Position numbers and translations under genes: made by a program. A stretch of 64,000 nucleotides of DNA, taken from the NCBI GenBank assembly GCA_019449415.1, contig JAGRPP010000012.1, positions 36,180-100,179 of the forward strand, written 5' to 3'. The DNA is from Geothrix sp. Its GTDB lineage: Bacteria > Acidobacteriota > Holophagae > Holophagales > Holophagaceae. The notes below the pieces were generated by a model. That model had not been told where the DNA came from. It saw only the letters and a program-made list of their open reading frames with translations, and ran no database searches. Shown piece by piece: positions 18,487 through 27,913 of this stretch (within the stretch, counting starts at the first letter, position 1; the number at the start of each line of letters is the position of its first letter).

Positions 18487-19239
18487 TCACACCTGGATCA
18501 CGCCCCCATCGAGGTTGAGACACTGACCCACCTGCATCGTGTTGGCGGGATCCAGCAGCCAGGCGATGCCGTGGGCGATCTCCTCCGGTTGGAAGAACCG
18601 CTTCACGGGCACGGCCGCCTCGGCCTGGGCCCGCGTCTGCGCTTCGGTCTGACCGGTGGCGGCGGCGATCTGGCGGAGGCCGGTCTGGGCCATGTCCGTG
18701 TCCACCCACCCAGGGGCCACGGCATTCACCACGATGCCCCGGTCGATGAGCTCGAGGGCCAGGGCCTTGGCGAGCCCGTGAACGCCATGCTTGGCGGCGC
18801 AGTAGGCCCCGTAGCCCGGCACGCCGAAGCGGCCCAGGACGCTGGCCACCAGCACGATGCGCCCGCCGGGCCCCATGCGGGGGAGGAAGGCCCGCACGGT
18901 GTTCCAGGGCCCCGCCAGATCCGCGGCGAGGATCTGATCGAAGAGGGCATCGGAGTCGCCGTCCACGGGCGTCATGCCCGAGATGGCCGCCGCGGCCAGC
19001 AACCCATCCACCGGGCCGAGATCCTTGGCCACGGCCGCCAGACGGGTGCGGTCCGTCACATCCGCCTCGTGGGTTTCCGCCGTGCCGCCGGCCTGCCGGA
19101 CGGCGGCGGCGGCCTCGGCGAGCGCCACGGCGTCCCGTCCGAGAAGGATCAGATGGGCCGATTCCGTGCGGGCCAGGTGCAGCGCGCAGGCGCGACCCAG
19201 GCCGCGGGAACCGCCGGTGATGAGGATGGTGCGGGTCAT
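18487..19239 (-). CDS. SDR family oxidoreductase
   Basis: A 250-residue classical short-chain dehydrogenase: TGGSRGLG cofactor motif at the N-terminus, AAAAISG in place of NNAG, catalytic Ser (VASVLG), Tyr and Lys in GAYCAAK, and C-terminal GQCLNLDGGV. It is a different gene from the FabG-like enzyme at 2152-2910. The replacement of NNAG by AAAA is a noticeable departure because that Asn supports the proton relay; activity is still plausible. Substrate unknown. GGAGG precedes the ATG. Confidence 0.87.
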   Translation of the reverse strand: MTRTILITGGSRGLGRACALHLARTESAHLILLGRDAVALAEAAAAVRQAGGTAETHEADVTDRTRLAAVAKDLGPVDGLLAAAAISGMTPVDGDSDALFDQILAADLAGPWNTVRAFLPRMGPGGRIVLVASVLGRFGVPGYGAYCAAKHGVHGLAKALALELIDRGIVVNAVAPGWVDTDMAQTGLRQIAAATGQTEAQTRAQAEAAVPVKRFFQPEEIAHGIAWLLDPANTMQVGQCLNLDGGVIQV

Positions 19240-19343
19240 GGGACCTCCCTTGCAAGAGGGTGCCAGATCCGGACAGGACCGTGTACCGCCTGGTGGCGCG
19301 GGGGAACTGGAGGCCTATCTTTTAGGATTCACAGGAGAAAGCG

Positions 19344-19574
19344 ATGGGCTGCGAGGCGCAGGGCGACCGGCGGCAAGCGTCGGAGCTGAGGGAGGGTGAG
19401 GGCCGGGGGGCCCTCTGGTCCCTGCCGGATGGCCATCGCCTGCCCAACCTGGTGGATGCGATTCCGCTGGTGCTGGCCGATCCCGCCCATCCGGCCCGCC
19501 TGCGGGAGACCGACTTGGAACATCCCGAGGATTTCCACCTGCGCTTGACGGCCTGGCTGCTGCGGCAGGGCTAG
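19344..19574 (+). CDS. Small hypothetical protein
   Basis: A 76-residue frame with AGGAGA five bases before its ATG. The protein is acidic and soluble (LPDGHRLPNLVDAIPLVLADPAHPARL), without motif. The ribosome site and the proline/leucine-rich but otherwise normal composition support a real gene; I know of no family. It is convergent with lysC, 25 bases apart. Confidence 0.5.
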   Translation: MGCEAQGDRRQASELREGEGRGALWSLPDGHRLPNLVDAIPLVLADPAHPARLRETDLEHPEDFHLRLTAWLLRQG

Positions 19575-19599
19575 GTTTTGTAACGACCTTTGGGCCCGA

Positions 19600-20964
19600 T
19601 CAGCCGGTCTTCTGGGGCTCGGGGATCCGGAGCGGGGACGGGCCGTCCACGCAGCGGTCGTGCAGGCGGGGGATGAGGTCCCCCAGCCGGGATTCGGGCA
19701 CGAGGAAGGCGATGGAGACGGTGCTGCTGCCCGTCAGCAGGCCACCCACGGGCTCCGGACCCAGGGCCGCGAGGTGGCGCAGGGCCGCCAGGGGATCAGC
19801 CCGCAGGCCCTCGCCCACCAGGGCCACGACGGCCCAGCCGGATTCGCAGGCGAGGCCGGACGCGGCGAGGGTTCCCAGCACCTCGGCCGCGGCCGGGGTC
19901 TCCGGCCGCACCGCCAGCAGGGTGCCTGCGGGGCTGGCGATCAGCCCGAAGCGCAGGGCGCCGGCTTCCTCCAGGCTGTGCGCGGCTTTGAGGGGCGGTT
20001 CGAGCCCGGCCGAGGCGGGGAAGCGCAGCAGGCTGATCCCCTCCTTGTAGGCTACGGAAGTGACGGCGCCGGGGGGGCGGAGCGGCGCCACCGGCAGGAT
20101 CTCCGTGCGGGAGGCCCCGGGCCGCAGGGTGTTGGCGACCACGAGGCGGAATCCCGCCCGCGCGCCGGGGGCCAGGGAGTCCGCGTGGAGGACCTTCGCC
20201 CCGAAGGCGCTGAGGGCCTCGGCCTCGCCCAGGCTCATCTGGGGGATGGGGCGGGCGCCGGGAACCAGGCTGGGATCCGCCGTCAGCACGCCATCCACAT
20301 CGGTCCAGATCTGCACCTCGTCGGCTCCCAGGGCCTCGCCCAGCAGGGTGGCGCTGGTGTCGGATCCCCCCCGGCCCAGGGTGGTGGTGTGGCCTTCCGC
20401 GGTGACGCCGAGAAAGCCCTGGGTGACCCAGAGGACCCCGGCCTCCAGGGCCTCGCGCCAGGTGGCCGCCGCCGTGCGCAGGGCCGCCAGGTGGGGCCGG
20501 GCCTTGCCGAAGCGGGCGTCCGTCCGCAGTAGCTCGCGGACCTCACGGAAGGCACCGCCGAAGCAGGCGGCCGCAAGGTGGGCCGACAGCGTCTCACCCA
20601 CGGCCAGGGCGGCGTCCCGGCCCCGGGGCGTGGGCTCGCCCAGCATGGCCATGCCCGTGAGCAGCCGGTCCAGCCGGTCGAAGAGGGGCGTCCAGGCCGG
20701 CCGGACCTCGGTCCAGAGGCCCAGCTCGGAGGCCATCTGGCGGTGCCGGTCCCGCAGGGCGACCAGATGCTCCCGCGCACTGGGCAGCTGACCTCCCCCC
20801 GCGGCGGCGCACGCCTCGAGGATGCGGTCCGTGGTGCCTCGGAGGGCCGAAACCACCACGAGGCCGCCCGTGGGCAGCTCCTCGGAGACGATGGTGGCCG
20901 CGCGCCGGAACGCCTCGGCGCTGCCCACGGAACTGCCGCCGAATTTCAGGACCTTCAAGCTCAT
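19600..20964 (-). CDS. lysC: Aspartate kinase, monofunctional
   Basis: A 454-residue aspartokinase that phosphorylates aspartate, the first step to lysine, threonine and methionine. The N-terminal KFGGSSVG motif, the [10 protein letters not shown] nucleotide/substrate motif and the WTDVDGV segment are intact, and the C-terminal 130 residues form ACT-type regulatory domains, so allosteric control by an end product is expected. No homoserine dehydrogenase domain is fused. The ATG at 20964 overlaps the metA stop as ATGA. Being third in a SAM-riboswitch operon, this isoenzyme is probably dedicated to methionine supply. Confidence 0.93.
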   Translation of the reverse strand: MSLKVLKFGGSSVGSAEAFRRAATIVSEELPTGGLVVVSALRGTTDRILEACAAAGGGQLPSAREHLVALRDRHRQMASELGLWTEVRPAWTPLFDRLDRLLTGMAMLGEPTPRGRDAALAVGETLSAHLAAACFGGAFREVRELLRTDARFGKARPHLAALRTAAATWREALEAGVLWVTQGFLGVTAEGHTTTLGRGGSDTSATLLGEALGADEVQIWTDVDGVLTADPSLVPGARPIPQMSLGEAEALSAFGAKVLHADSLAPGARAGFRLVVANTLRPGASRTEILPVAPLRPPGAVTSVAYKEGISLLRFPASAGLEPPLKAAHSLEEAGALRFGLIASPAGTLLAVRPETPAAAEVLGTLAASGLACESGWAVVALVGEGLRADPLAALRHLAALGPEPVGGLLTGSSTVSIAFLVPESRLGDLIPRLHDRCVDGPSPLRIPEPQKTG

Positions 20965-21896
20965 GCCTGCCCTCCTTCCGCGGGGAGGGTGCCCAGGTCG
21001 TAGGGCGCCTCCTGGTAGACGCAGTGGTTCAGCCAGTTGGAGAAGAGGAGGTTGGCGTGCCCCCGCCAACGGACCAGGGGCTCCCGGGCGGGGTCGTCGT
21101 CCGGGAAGTAGTTCCGCGGGAGGCCGATGGGAAGGCCTTTCCCGAGGTCGCGCGCGTACTCGCCCTGGAGGGTGCCCGAGTCGTACTCCGAGTGGCCCGT
21201 GACGAAGACCTGGCGCCGATCCGCGGACTGAACCAGGTAGACCCCGGCCTCGTCGGACTCGGCGAGGAGGGCCAACCGGGGTTCCGCCAGGATGTCCTCC
21301 CGGCGGGTTTCCGTGTGGCGCGAGTGGGGTGCGAAGAAGACATCGTCGAATCCCTGCACGATGCGCTCATGGCGCACCTTCAGCCGATGGGGGAAGACGC
21401 CGAACTTCTTCTCGGGGAGGGGGTGTTTCGGAATGCCGTAATAGCGGTAGAGCGCGGCCTGGGCACCCCAGCAGATGAAGAGGCTGGAAAAGACATGCGT
21501 CCTGGCCCAGTCCAGCAGCTCGGTGAGCTCGGGCCAGTAGTCCACCGCCTCGAAAGGCAACTGCTCCACGGGTGCGCCGGTGATGATGAGGCCGTCGAAG
21601 GCCTGGTGGCGCACCTCCGCGAAGGATGCGTAGTGTTCCAGCAGGTGCTCCGCCGGCGTGTTCCTGGCCTCGTGGGAGGCCATGTGGAGCAGTGTGACCT
21701 CCACCTGCAGAGGGGTGTTGCCCAGCAGGCGGAGGAGCTGGGTCTCCGTGGCGATCTTCGTGGGCATCAGATTGAGGATGGCGATGCGCAACGGGCGGAT
21801 GTCCTGATGGAGGGCGCGGGGCTCCTCCATCAGGCACACATTCTCCGCCTCAAGAACACCCCGGGCGGGCAGGGAGGAGGGGACTTTGACGGGCAT
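20961..21896 (-). CDS. metA: Homoserine O-acyltransferase MetA, predicted acetyl-CoA type
   Basis: A 311-residue MetA, colinear with the E. coli enzyme over its whole length. Catalytic C142 ([11 protein letters not shown]), the His in APHSRH and the Glu of the GHSEYD region are present. At position 111, the residue that sets the acyl donor, this protein has Glu ([11 protein letters not shown]) where E. coli has Gly. Glu111 is the acetyl-CoA-using type known from Bacillus cereus, so O-acetylhomoserine is the likely product. That agrees with the adjacent O-acetylhomoserine sulfhydrylase gene, whose stop is two bases upstream. Second gene of the metY-metA-lysC operon. Confidence 0.93.
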   Translation of the reverse strand: MPVKVPSSLPARGVLEAENVCLMEEPRALHQDIRPLRIAILNLMPTKIATETQLLRLLGNTPLQVEVTLLHMASHEARNTPAEHLLEHYASFAEVRHQAFDGLIITGAPVEQLPFEAVDYWPELTELLDWARTHVFSSLFICWGAQAALYRYYGIPKHPLPEKKFGVFPHRLKVRHERIVQGFDDVFFAPHSRHTETRREDILAEPRLALLAESDEAGVYLVQSADRRQVFVTGHSEYDSGTLQGEYARDLGKGLPIGLPRNYFPDDDPAREPLVRWRGHANLLFSNWLNHCVYQEAPYDLGTLPAEGGQA

Positions 21897-21898
21897 GG

Positions 21899-23188
21899 CT
21901 AGGCTTTCGCGAGGGCCTGATCCAGGTCCCCGATGAGGTCGTCGATGTGCTCGAGGCCCACGGACAGGCGGATCAGGTCGTCAGTGACGCCCGTGGCCGC
22001 CCGCTCTTCGGCCGAGAGCTGCTGGTGAGTGGTGCTGGCGGGGTGGATGATGAGGCTCTTGGCATCGCCCAGGTTGGCCAGGCGCGAGAAGAGCTGCACG
22101 GCATCGATGACCTTCCCCCCAGCGGAGAGGCCCCCCTTCACGCCGAAGGTCAGGATGCCGCCGAAACCAGCGCCCTTGCGGAAATAGCGGGCCGCCGAAG
22201 CGTGGTTCTCGTTGCCGGGCAGCCCGGGGTAGTTCACCCAGGCCACCTTGGGGTGCGTCGAAAGCCACTGGGCCAGGGCCAGGGCGTTCTCGCCGTGGCG
22301 TTGCAGGCGCAGGTGCAGGGTCTCGATGCCCTGGAGGATGAGGAAGGCGTTGAAGGGGCTCAGGGCGGCGCCGGTGTCGCGGAGGCCCTCGATGCGGGCC
22401 TTGGTGATGAAGGCCGCGGGGCCCGCCAGGTCGGCCAGCACGGCGCCGTGGTAGGCGGCGAAGGGCTCGGTGAACTCGGGGAACTTGCCGCCCTTCCAGT
22501 CGAAGGTGCCGCCATCGACGATGAGGCCCGCCACGGAGGTGCCATGACCACCCAGGTACTTGGTGGCGCTGTGCACGACGATGTCTGCCCCGTACTTGAA
22601 CGGGTTCAGCAGGTAGGGACTGGGCAGGGTGTTGTCCACGATGAGCGGGATACCCGCCACGCGGGCGATGGCGGCGATGGCCTCGAACTCGGGCACATCC
22701 AGCTTGGGGTTGCCCACGGCTTCGATGTAGATGGCGCGGGTCTCGGGCCGAAGGGCGGCGCGGAAGGCCTCGGGCTTCGTCGAATCCACGAAGGTGGTGG
22801 TGATGCCCGTGCGGGGCAGGGTGTGGTGCAGCAGGTTGTAGGTGCCGCCGTAGAGGTTGTTTCCGGCGACCACATGATCACCGCCCCGCAGCAGGGTGGT
22901 GAGGGCGAGGGTGATGGCCGCTTGGCCGGAGGCTGTGGCCAGGGCCCCGATGCCGCCCTCCAGCAGGGCCACGCGCTGCTCCAGCACGGCCGTGGTGGGG
23001 TTCATGATCCGGGTGTAGATGTTCCCCGGCACCTCCAGGTTGAAGAGCTGGGCGCCATGTTCGGTGCTATCGAACACATAGCTGGTGGTCTGGTAGATGG
23101 GCACGGCCCGGCTCTTCGTATCTGAGTCCGGGCTGTGGCCCCCGTGAAGGGCGATGGTTTCGAAGCGGGGGGCGGGGGTGGCGCTCAT
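21899..23188 (-). CDS. metY: O-acetylhomoserine sulfhydrylase (aminocarboxypropyltransferase)
   Basis: A 429-residue PLP enzyme of the Cys/Met metabolism family that makes homocysteine from O-acetylhomoserine and sulfide. The Schiff-base lysine lies in [13 protein letters not shown], the PLP-stacking aromatic and phosphate-binding residues in SGQAAIT and GGTYNLL, and the N-terminal [13 protein letters not shown] is typical of MetY. The length is that of MetY and not of the shorter MetB/MetZ. AGGAGA precedes the ATG at 23188. It is the first gene behind a SAM-I riboswitch and terminator, so it should be expressed when S-adenosylmethionine is low. Confidence 0.93.
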   Translation of the reverse strand: MSATPAPRFETIALHGGHSPDSDTKSRAVPIYQTTSYVFDSTEHGAQLFNLEVPGNIYTRIMNPTTAVLEQRVALLEGGIGALATASGQAAITLALTTLLRGGDHVVAGNNLYGGTYNLLHHTLPRTGITTTFVDSTKPEAFRAALRPETRAIYIEAVGNPKLDVPEFEAIAAIARVAGIPLIVDNTLPSPYLLNPFKYGADIVVHSATKYLGGHGTSVAGLIVDGGTFDWKGGKFPEFTEPFAAYHGAVLADLAGPAAFITKARIEGLRDTGAALSPFNAFLILQGIETLHLRLQRHGENALALAQWLSTHPKVAWVNYPGLPGNENHASAARYFRKGAGFGGILTFGVKGGLSAGGKVIDAVQLFSRLANLGDAKSLIIHPASTTHQQLSAEERAATGVTDDLIRLSVGLEHIDDLIGDLDQALAKA

Positions 23189-23249
23189 GGCGTCTCCTGG
23201 AGGAGGAAGGTGAGAAGGCCGAGGCCTCGTCTGTCCAAGCAAGTCCAGG

Positions 23250-23284
23250 AAAAGCAAAAGGGGCCCGATTTCTCGGGCCCCTTC
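23250..23284 (-). terminator. Riboswitch-controlled terminator before metY
   Basis: An 11-base stem (AAGGGGCCCGA, GAAA-type loop) followed on the minus strand by TTTTGCTTTT. It sits between the SAM-I aptamer and metY, in the right place to be the expression platform. Confidence 0.88.
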
Positions 23285-23304
23285 GATGATTGCGTCAGCT
23301 CGAC

Positions 23305-23422
23305 ACAGCTCGACATCTCTCCGCGGTTGATTGCTCAATCGCGGCAGGAATTGGCACCTTGCTTTCGCAGGTTGCCAAGGTTTCACAGGGCCCGTCCCTC
23401 CACCTTTCTGGATAACTCGCTA
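23305..23422 (-). promoter_or_regulatory. SAM-I (S-box) riboswitch upstream of metY-metA-lysC
   Basis: On the minus strand the S-box landmarks appear in order: TTATCCAGAAAGGTGGAGGGA, with P1 and the kink-turn side of P2; GGGCCCTGTGAAACC; TTGGCAACC; then AAGGTGCCAATTCC and a P4 hairpin with CCGCG/CGCGG arms; finally GATG closing P1. SAM binding would stabilise P1 and let the downstream terminator form, switching the operon off. Confidence 0.93.
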
Positions 23423-23653
23423 TGGAACTGACAAGGATCTCGTAAGAGAACGGCCCCGAAGGGCCGGTCAGAAAAGGTAGCGCCGGGGGGGCCTCCTGGC
23501 AAGGGGCATCGTCGCCTTCGCTCAAAAAGGGAAGGGCTGGGGCCAGCCGGGATCGGAACGGGGCGCCTCTTCCGGGACGGCGGCCTCTGGCACACTGCTC
23601 TTACCAGGTGCCGCCTCCCGGGGCGGATGACCTGCCCTGATTGGAGCCGTGCC
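23423..23653. other. Intergenic region with presumed divergent promoters
   Basis: This stretch lies between the riboswitch leader (minus) and the lipoprotein gene (plus). I see one GC hairpin, with GGCCC and GGGCC arms near 23453-23468, but no convincing -35/-10 pair and no small gene. The two genes diverge, so both promoters should lie here. Confidence 0.4.
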
Positions 23654-24160
23654 ATGCAACGACACCTTGCCGCCCTGATGATCGGGATTCCCGCCGTTGT
23701 GTCCATGGGCTGCACCAAGCCGGATCTGGATGTGTCCAAGCTCAGGGTGGGGATGACCAAGAAGGAGGTGATCGAGCGGGTGGGGAATCCAACCCGAACG
23801 ACGGCCACCAACGACACCGAAGTGCATGAATACGAAGCCTACGATCGGTACGGAGCCATCAAGATCAACAGCCGCACCCAGTACATCCGTTTCGTGAACG
23901 GTCGGGTGGACGCCTTCGGAACGCTTGAGGATCTGAAGGCCGGGCGGTCTTCCTGGCGTTCTTCGGAGGCCCGCGCCAAGGCGAACCCGGAGGCACGGGA
24001 AGCATCTACCCAGAAGCAGCCGGCCACCCCTGCCGGGCCGGCGTTCGACCTGCGCGTCGAGCTGGAAAAGCTGGAGAAGCTGAAGAAAGATGGGCTGATT
24101 ACCGAGGTCGAGTTCCGGGAGCTCCGCCAGAAGGTCATGGACAAGGCCCGCGCTCAGTAA
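23654..24160 (+). CDS. SmpA/BamE-like lipoprotein with SHOCT C-terminus
   Basis: A 168-residue exported protein. A hydrophobic leader ends at SMGC, an imperfect lipobox, so Cys20 is probably lipidated. Residues 28-95 have the SmpA/OmlA pattern (LRVGMTKKEVIERVGNP ... YIRFVNGRVDAFG), a fold that binds other envelope proteins. The C-terminal 30 residues (LEKLEKLKKDGLITEVEFRE) form a SHOCT motif, a short helical hairpin often seen at protein ends. The combination suggests an envelope assembly or stress role. The start at 23654 is preferred over an in-frame alternative at 23627 because it gives the shorter, cleaner signal peptide. Confidence 0.82.
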   Translation: MQRHLAALMIGIPAVVSMGCTKPDLDVSKLRVGMTKKEVIERVGNPTRTTATNDTEVHEYEAYDRYGAIKINSRTQYIRFVNGRVDAFGTLEDLKAGRSSWRSSEARAKANPEAREASTQKQPATPAGPAFDLRVELEKLEKLKKDGLITEVEFRELRQKVMDKARAQ

Positions 24161-24179
24161 GAGCGCCCAGAGCTTTCGC

Positions 24180-27100
24180 CTACGCCGAGAAGTACCGCGC
24201 CTGGGGATGCCAGGCCACCAGGGCGCTGGTGGTGTATTCGGGGTCCATCTGGTGGCTGTCGGAGAGGTGGACGCCGATCTCCTGGCCACGCAGCAGGTCC
24301 AGGATGGGCCCGTTGCCCTCCAGGTCCGGGCAGGCCGGGTAGCCGTAGGAATAACGAGAGCCCTGGTAGCCCTGCGCGAAGAGGGCGCGGCCCGGCAGGT
24401 CTTTGGCCGCGATGCCCAGTTCCCGGCGGATGCGGGCGTGGATCCGCTCGGCATAGGCTTCCGTCAGTTCCGTGGCCAGGCCGTGGAAGGCGAAGTAGTC
24501 CGCGTAGCCATCGTCCCGGTAGAGCTTGGCCGCATGGTCCGCGGCGGCCTGGCCCAGCGTGACGAGTTGAAGGGTCAGCACATCGGTCCGGTCGGCGCGG
24601 AAGAAATCCGCGATGCAAAGCCTCCTGCCTGTGCCTTGGCGCGGGAAGCCGAGCACCGCGAGCGTCCTGGCATGATCGACCGGATCGAGCACCCGCAGCG
24701 CATCCCCCTCGGCGCGTACGGGGAAATAGCCGTAGCGGGCCTTCGGGTGGAAAAGCGGGTCCGCGGCCAGCCGCTCCTTCCATCGCATCAGCTGGGGCAC
24801 GGCCTTGTCGCGCAGCACGGCGGCGAAGGCCTCATCGCTCTGGCTGCCCTGGCTGAAGCCCCAGCGGTTGCGGATCAGCGCGAAGGCATCGAGGTGCTCG
24901 AACAGGTCCACCGGCGCATCTGCGAGCTCTCGCACGCCCCAGAATGGGGGTTCCGGCGTCGGCGCGTCGTGCCGCACCCAGCTGCTCTGTTGGAGCGGAG
25001 TCAGCGGCACGGCCGCGCCTCCCCGCTTCAGGATCTTGATGTCACCCGCCGCAGAGGCGGATGGGGCAGGAGCCGGGACGCCGGTCTCCCCCGTCACCAG
25101 CGCCTGCATGTGTCGCAGGCCCTCGAAGGCATCCTCAGCGTAGAAGACCGGGCCTGAGTACGAGCGCCGGCAGTCGCCCTCCACATAGTCCCGGGTGAGG
25201 GCCGCGCCGCCCAGGATCACAGGCACCTTCAGCCCCTGCTCCTCCATGAAGTGCAGGTTCTCTTTCATGATGACCGTGGATTTCACCAGCAGGCCCGACA
25301 GCCCGACAGCATCGGCGGGCCAGGCTTCGAGCTCCTTGAGGATGGCTTCGATGGGCTGTTTGATGCCCAGGTTCTTCACCTCGAAGCCGTTGTTGCTGAG
25401 GATGATGTCCACCAGGTTCTTGCCGATGTCGTGGACATCGCCCTTCACGGTGGCCAGCAGGATGCGGCCCTTCTGGTAGTTCGATTCCTTGGGCAGATGG
25501 GGCTCGATGCGCTTGATGGCCTCCTTCATGGCCTCGGCGCTCTCCAGCACGAAGGGGAGCTGCATCTCCCCAGCGCCGAAGCGCTCGCCCACCACCTTCA
25601 TGGCCCCCAGAAGCACTTCGTTGATGAGGACGAGCGGATCGTGGTCCTTCAGGGCCTCGTCCACATCCGCGAGGATGGCCTGCTTCTCGCCGTCGAGGAT
25701 GCCGCGGTGCAGCCGCTCCAGCACCGGGAGATCCTCGCGATGGTCATCCACAGCGATGGCTTTGCGATCGCTGAATCGGGCCAGGACCGCCTTGAGGGGA
25801 TCGTAGCCTTCCGCGCGGCGGTCGAAGATCAGGTCCTCGATCATGCGGCGGTCCTCGGGGTCGATCTTCGCCACGGGGATCACCTTCGAGGCGTTGAAGA
25901 TGGCCATGTCAAGGCCAAACTTCACGCCGTGGTAGAGCATGAGGGCGTTGAGCACATGGCGGGAGGCGGGATTCAGGCCGAAGCTGACATTGCTCACGCC
26001 GAGGATGGTCATCACGCCGGGCAGCTCGGCCTTGATGAGCTTCAGGGCCTCCAGGGTCTCCACGGCGGAACGGCGGAACTCCTCGTCGCCACTGCCCAGG
26101 GTGAAGGTCAGCGGGTCGATGATGAGGTCGCCGGGGTCGAGGCCGTACTCGCCCACGGCCAGGGTGTGGAGGCGCTTCGCCACGGCCAGCTTCTGCTCGC
26201 GAGTCTTGGCCATACCCCGCTCATCGATGGTGAGGGCCACCACGGCGGCGCCGTAGGTCTTGCAGAGGTCCAGGATCTTGCGGGTCTTGGCGTCGCCATC
26301 CTCGAAGTTGATGGAGTTCACCACGCACTTGCCCGGGGACCGCTGCAAGGCCCGCTCGATGACGGGCACCTCCGTGCTGTCGATGACGAGGGGCAGGGTG
26401 ATCTGAGAGACCAGACGGCTCAGCAGCTCGTCGGCGTCGCGGACCTCATCCCGGCCCACATAGGCCACGCAGAGATCCAGCAGGTGGGCGCCCTCCCGCT
26501 GCTGCTCCTTGGCCAGGGTGATCATGCCGTCCCAGTCCTCGGCCGCCAGCAGGTCGCGAAACTTCTTCGAGCCGTTGGCATTCGTCCGCTCGCCCACGAT
26601 GAGGGGAGCCGGTTCCTGCCTCAGGGTCACGCTCTGGTAGAGGCTGGCGGCGCTGCGTTCCAGTTTCGGCGTGCGCTTCGGCGGGTTCAGCCGCTCGACA
26701 CCCGGGGCCAGGGCCCGGATGTGATCGGGCGTGGTGCCACAGCACCCGCCGACGATGGCCAGGCCGAATTCCGAGGCCGCGTGCAGGACCTTCGGCGCGA
26801 AGGCCGCGGGATCCAGCGGGTAGACCACCTGCCCCCCCACATTCTCCGGGAGGCCGGCGTTGGGCAGGCAGCTGATGCGGAAGGGACTGGCTTCCGACAG
26901 GGTCTGGAGGTGCGAGTGCATCTCGTCGGGGCCTGTGGCGCAGTTGAGTCCCAGCACATCGATGCCGAGGGGCTCCACGCTGGTGAGCACGGCGGAGATG
27001 TCCGAACCCACCAGCAGGGTGCCTGTGGTCTCAACCGTGGCCTGCACCCAGAGGGGGACCTTCCGCTTTTTGGCGGCCATGGCCTCGCGGGCGGAGCGGA

Positions 27101-27602
27101 CGGCCACCTTGATCTGCCCCAGGTCCTGGCAGGTCTCGATGAGGATGGCGTCGGCTCCGCCATCGAGCAGGCCGTCCATCTGCACGCGGTAGGAGGCGAG
27201 CAGCTCGCGGTACCCCACATGGCCGAGCGTGATGAGCTTGGTGCCGGGGCCCACGGAGCCGATGACGAAGCGGGGTCGGTCGAAGCTGCGGGCGACCTCC
27301 TTGGCGATGGACGCGGCCTGCACATTGAGGTCGTAGGCTCGGTCCGACAGTCCGAAATCGCCCAGCACCAGCGGATTGGCGCCGAAGGTGTTGGTCTCCA
27401 CGGCGTCGGCGCCCGCGCGGAAGTAGCTTTCGTGAATCTCCCGGATCCACTGGGGCCGGCGTTCGGTGAGCAGGTCCACGCAGCCTTCCAGGGCCGCGCT
27501 GCCATAGTCGTCCGCCGTGGGCTTGCGGGCGAAGATCTGGGTGCCCATGCCGCCGTCCAACAGCAGCACCTTGTCGCGAAGGATCGTCTCGAGGGTCGTC
27601 AT
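24180..27602 (-). CDS. metH: Cobalamin-dependent methionine synthase
   Basis: A 1140-residue MetH that transfers the methyl group from methyltetrahydrofolate through cobalamin to homocysteine. In order: homocysteine/zinc domain (DGGMGTQIF; zinc cysteines in LNCATGP and GGCCGTTP), pterin-binding domain (about 345-600, GERTNANGSKKF), cap helices, B12 domain with DVHDIG where H724 is the lower cobalt ligand, and an AdoMet reactivation domain (YGYFPV, YSYGYPACPDL). It is slightly shorter than E. coli MetH (1227), mainly after the B12 domain. The ATG at 27602 is one base after the ferredoxin stop, so the ferredoxin may be its reactivation partner. It needs vitamin B12; no B12 riboswitch is seen here. 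Confidence 0.96.
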   Translation of the reverse strand: MTTLETILRDKVLLLDGGMGTQIFARKPTADDYGSAALEGCVDLLTERRPQWIREIHESYFRAGADAVETNTFGANPLVLGDFGLSDRAYDLNVQAASIAKEVARSFDRPRFVIGSVGPGTKLITLGHVGYRELLASYRVQMDGLLDGGADAILIETCQDLGQIKVAVRSAREAMAAKKRKVPLWVQATVETTGTLLVGSDISAVLTSVEPLGIDVLGLNCATGPDEMHSHLQTLSEASPFRISCLPNAGLPENVGGQVVYPLDPAAFAPKVLHAASEFGLAIVGGCCGTTPDHIRALAPGVERLNPPKRTPKLERSAASLYQSVTLRQEPAPLIVGERTNANGSKKFRDLLAAEDWDGMITLAKEQQREGAHLLDLCVAYVGRDEVRDADELLSRLVSQITLPLVIDSTEVPVIERALQRSPGKCVVNSINFEDGDAKTRKILDLCKTYGAAVVALTIDERGMAKTREQKLAVAKRLHTLAVGEYGLDPGDLIIDPLTFTLGSGDEEFRRSAVETLEALKLIKAELPGVMTILGVSNVSFGLNPASRHVLNALMLYHGVKFGLDMAIFNASKVIPVAKIDPEDRRMIEDLIFDRRAEGYDPLKAVLARFSDRKAIAVDDHREDLPVLERLHRGILDGEKQAILADVDEALKDHDPLVLINEVLLGAMKVVGERFGAGEMQLPFVLESAEAMKEAIKRIEPHLPKESNYQKGRILLATVKGDVHDIGKNLVDIILSNNGFEVKNLGIKQPIEAILKELEAWPADAVGLSGLLVKSTVIMKENLHFMEEQGLKVPVILGGAALTRDYVEGDCRRSYSGPVFYAEDAFEGLRHMQALVTGETGVPAPAPSASAAGDIKILKRGGAAVPLTPLQQSSWVRHDAPTPEPPFWGVRELADAPVDLFEHLDAFALIRNRWGFSQGSQSDEAFAAVLRDKAVPQLMRWKERLAADPLFHPKARYGYFPVRAEGDALRVLDPVDHARTLAVLGFPRQGTGRRLCIADFFRADRTDVLTLQLVTLGQAAADHAAKLYRDDGYADYFAFHGLATELTEAYAERIHARIRRELGIAAKDLPGRALFAQGYQGSRYSYGYPACPDLEGNGPILDLLRGQEIGVHLSDSHQMDPEYTTSALVAWHPQARYFSA

Positions 27603-27603
27603 G

Positions 27604-27891
27604 TCAAAGCCCCAAATACTCGATGTCCACATCGCCGGTGACGACCACCTGGCAGGCGAGGCGCTGGTCGCCGGGGGCGTCCAGGCCCTTCAGGAAATCG
27701 CGCTCCTCAGAGCCGGGTTCGCCACAGTGGTGGAGCCCCTCGGCGATGCGCACCCGACAGGTGCCGCAGGAACCCGTGCGGCAGCCGAAGGTGATGTCGG
27801 CGCCCGCGGCATCCGCGATGCGCTGGAGGGGTGTCCCTGCCGGCGCTTCGACCAGCAGATCCTCTAGCAGGAAATGGATCTTCACGGGCAT
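27604..27891 (-). CDS. [2Fe-2S] plant-type ferredoxin
   Basis: A 95-residue ferredoxin with the CX4CX2C cluster (C37, C42, C45) and the fourth ligand C80 (RLACQ), as in plant/adrenodoxin-type [2Fe-2S] proteins. It is a cytosolic electron carrier. Its position, one base before metH and 118 bases after the homocysteine methyltransferase/MTHFR gene, suggests it donates electrons for reductive reactivation of MetH or for methylenetetrahydrofolate reduction. That role is inference from linkage; no flavodoxin or ferredoxin reductase is adjacent. Confidence 0.9.
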   Translation of the reverse strand: MPVKIHFLLEDLLVEAPAGTPLQRIADAAGADITFGCRTGSCGTCRVRIAEGLHHCGEPGSEERDFLKGLDAPGDQRLACQVVVTGDVDIEYLGL

Positions 27892-27913
27892 GACGGATCC
27901 TGAAAAAGATGGT

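Noticed and set aside
24180..27602. Cobalamin riboswitch for metH
   Set aside because: The spacer before metH is one base and the upstream gaps hold no B12-box; control is by the SAM-I riboswitch of the operon.
25251..27641. Long open frame on the plus strand opposite metH
   Set aside because: metH is certain from its motifs; the opposite frame has only antisense-type composition and no ribosome site.
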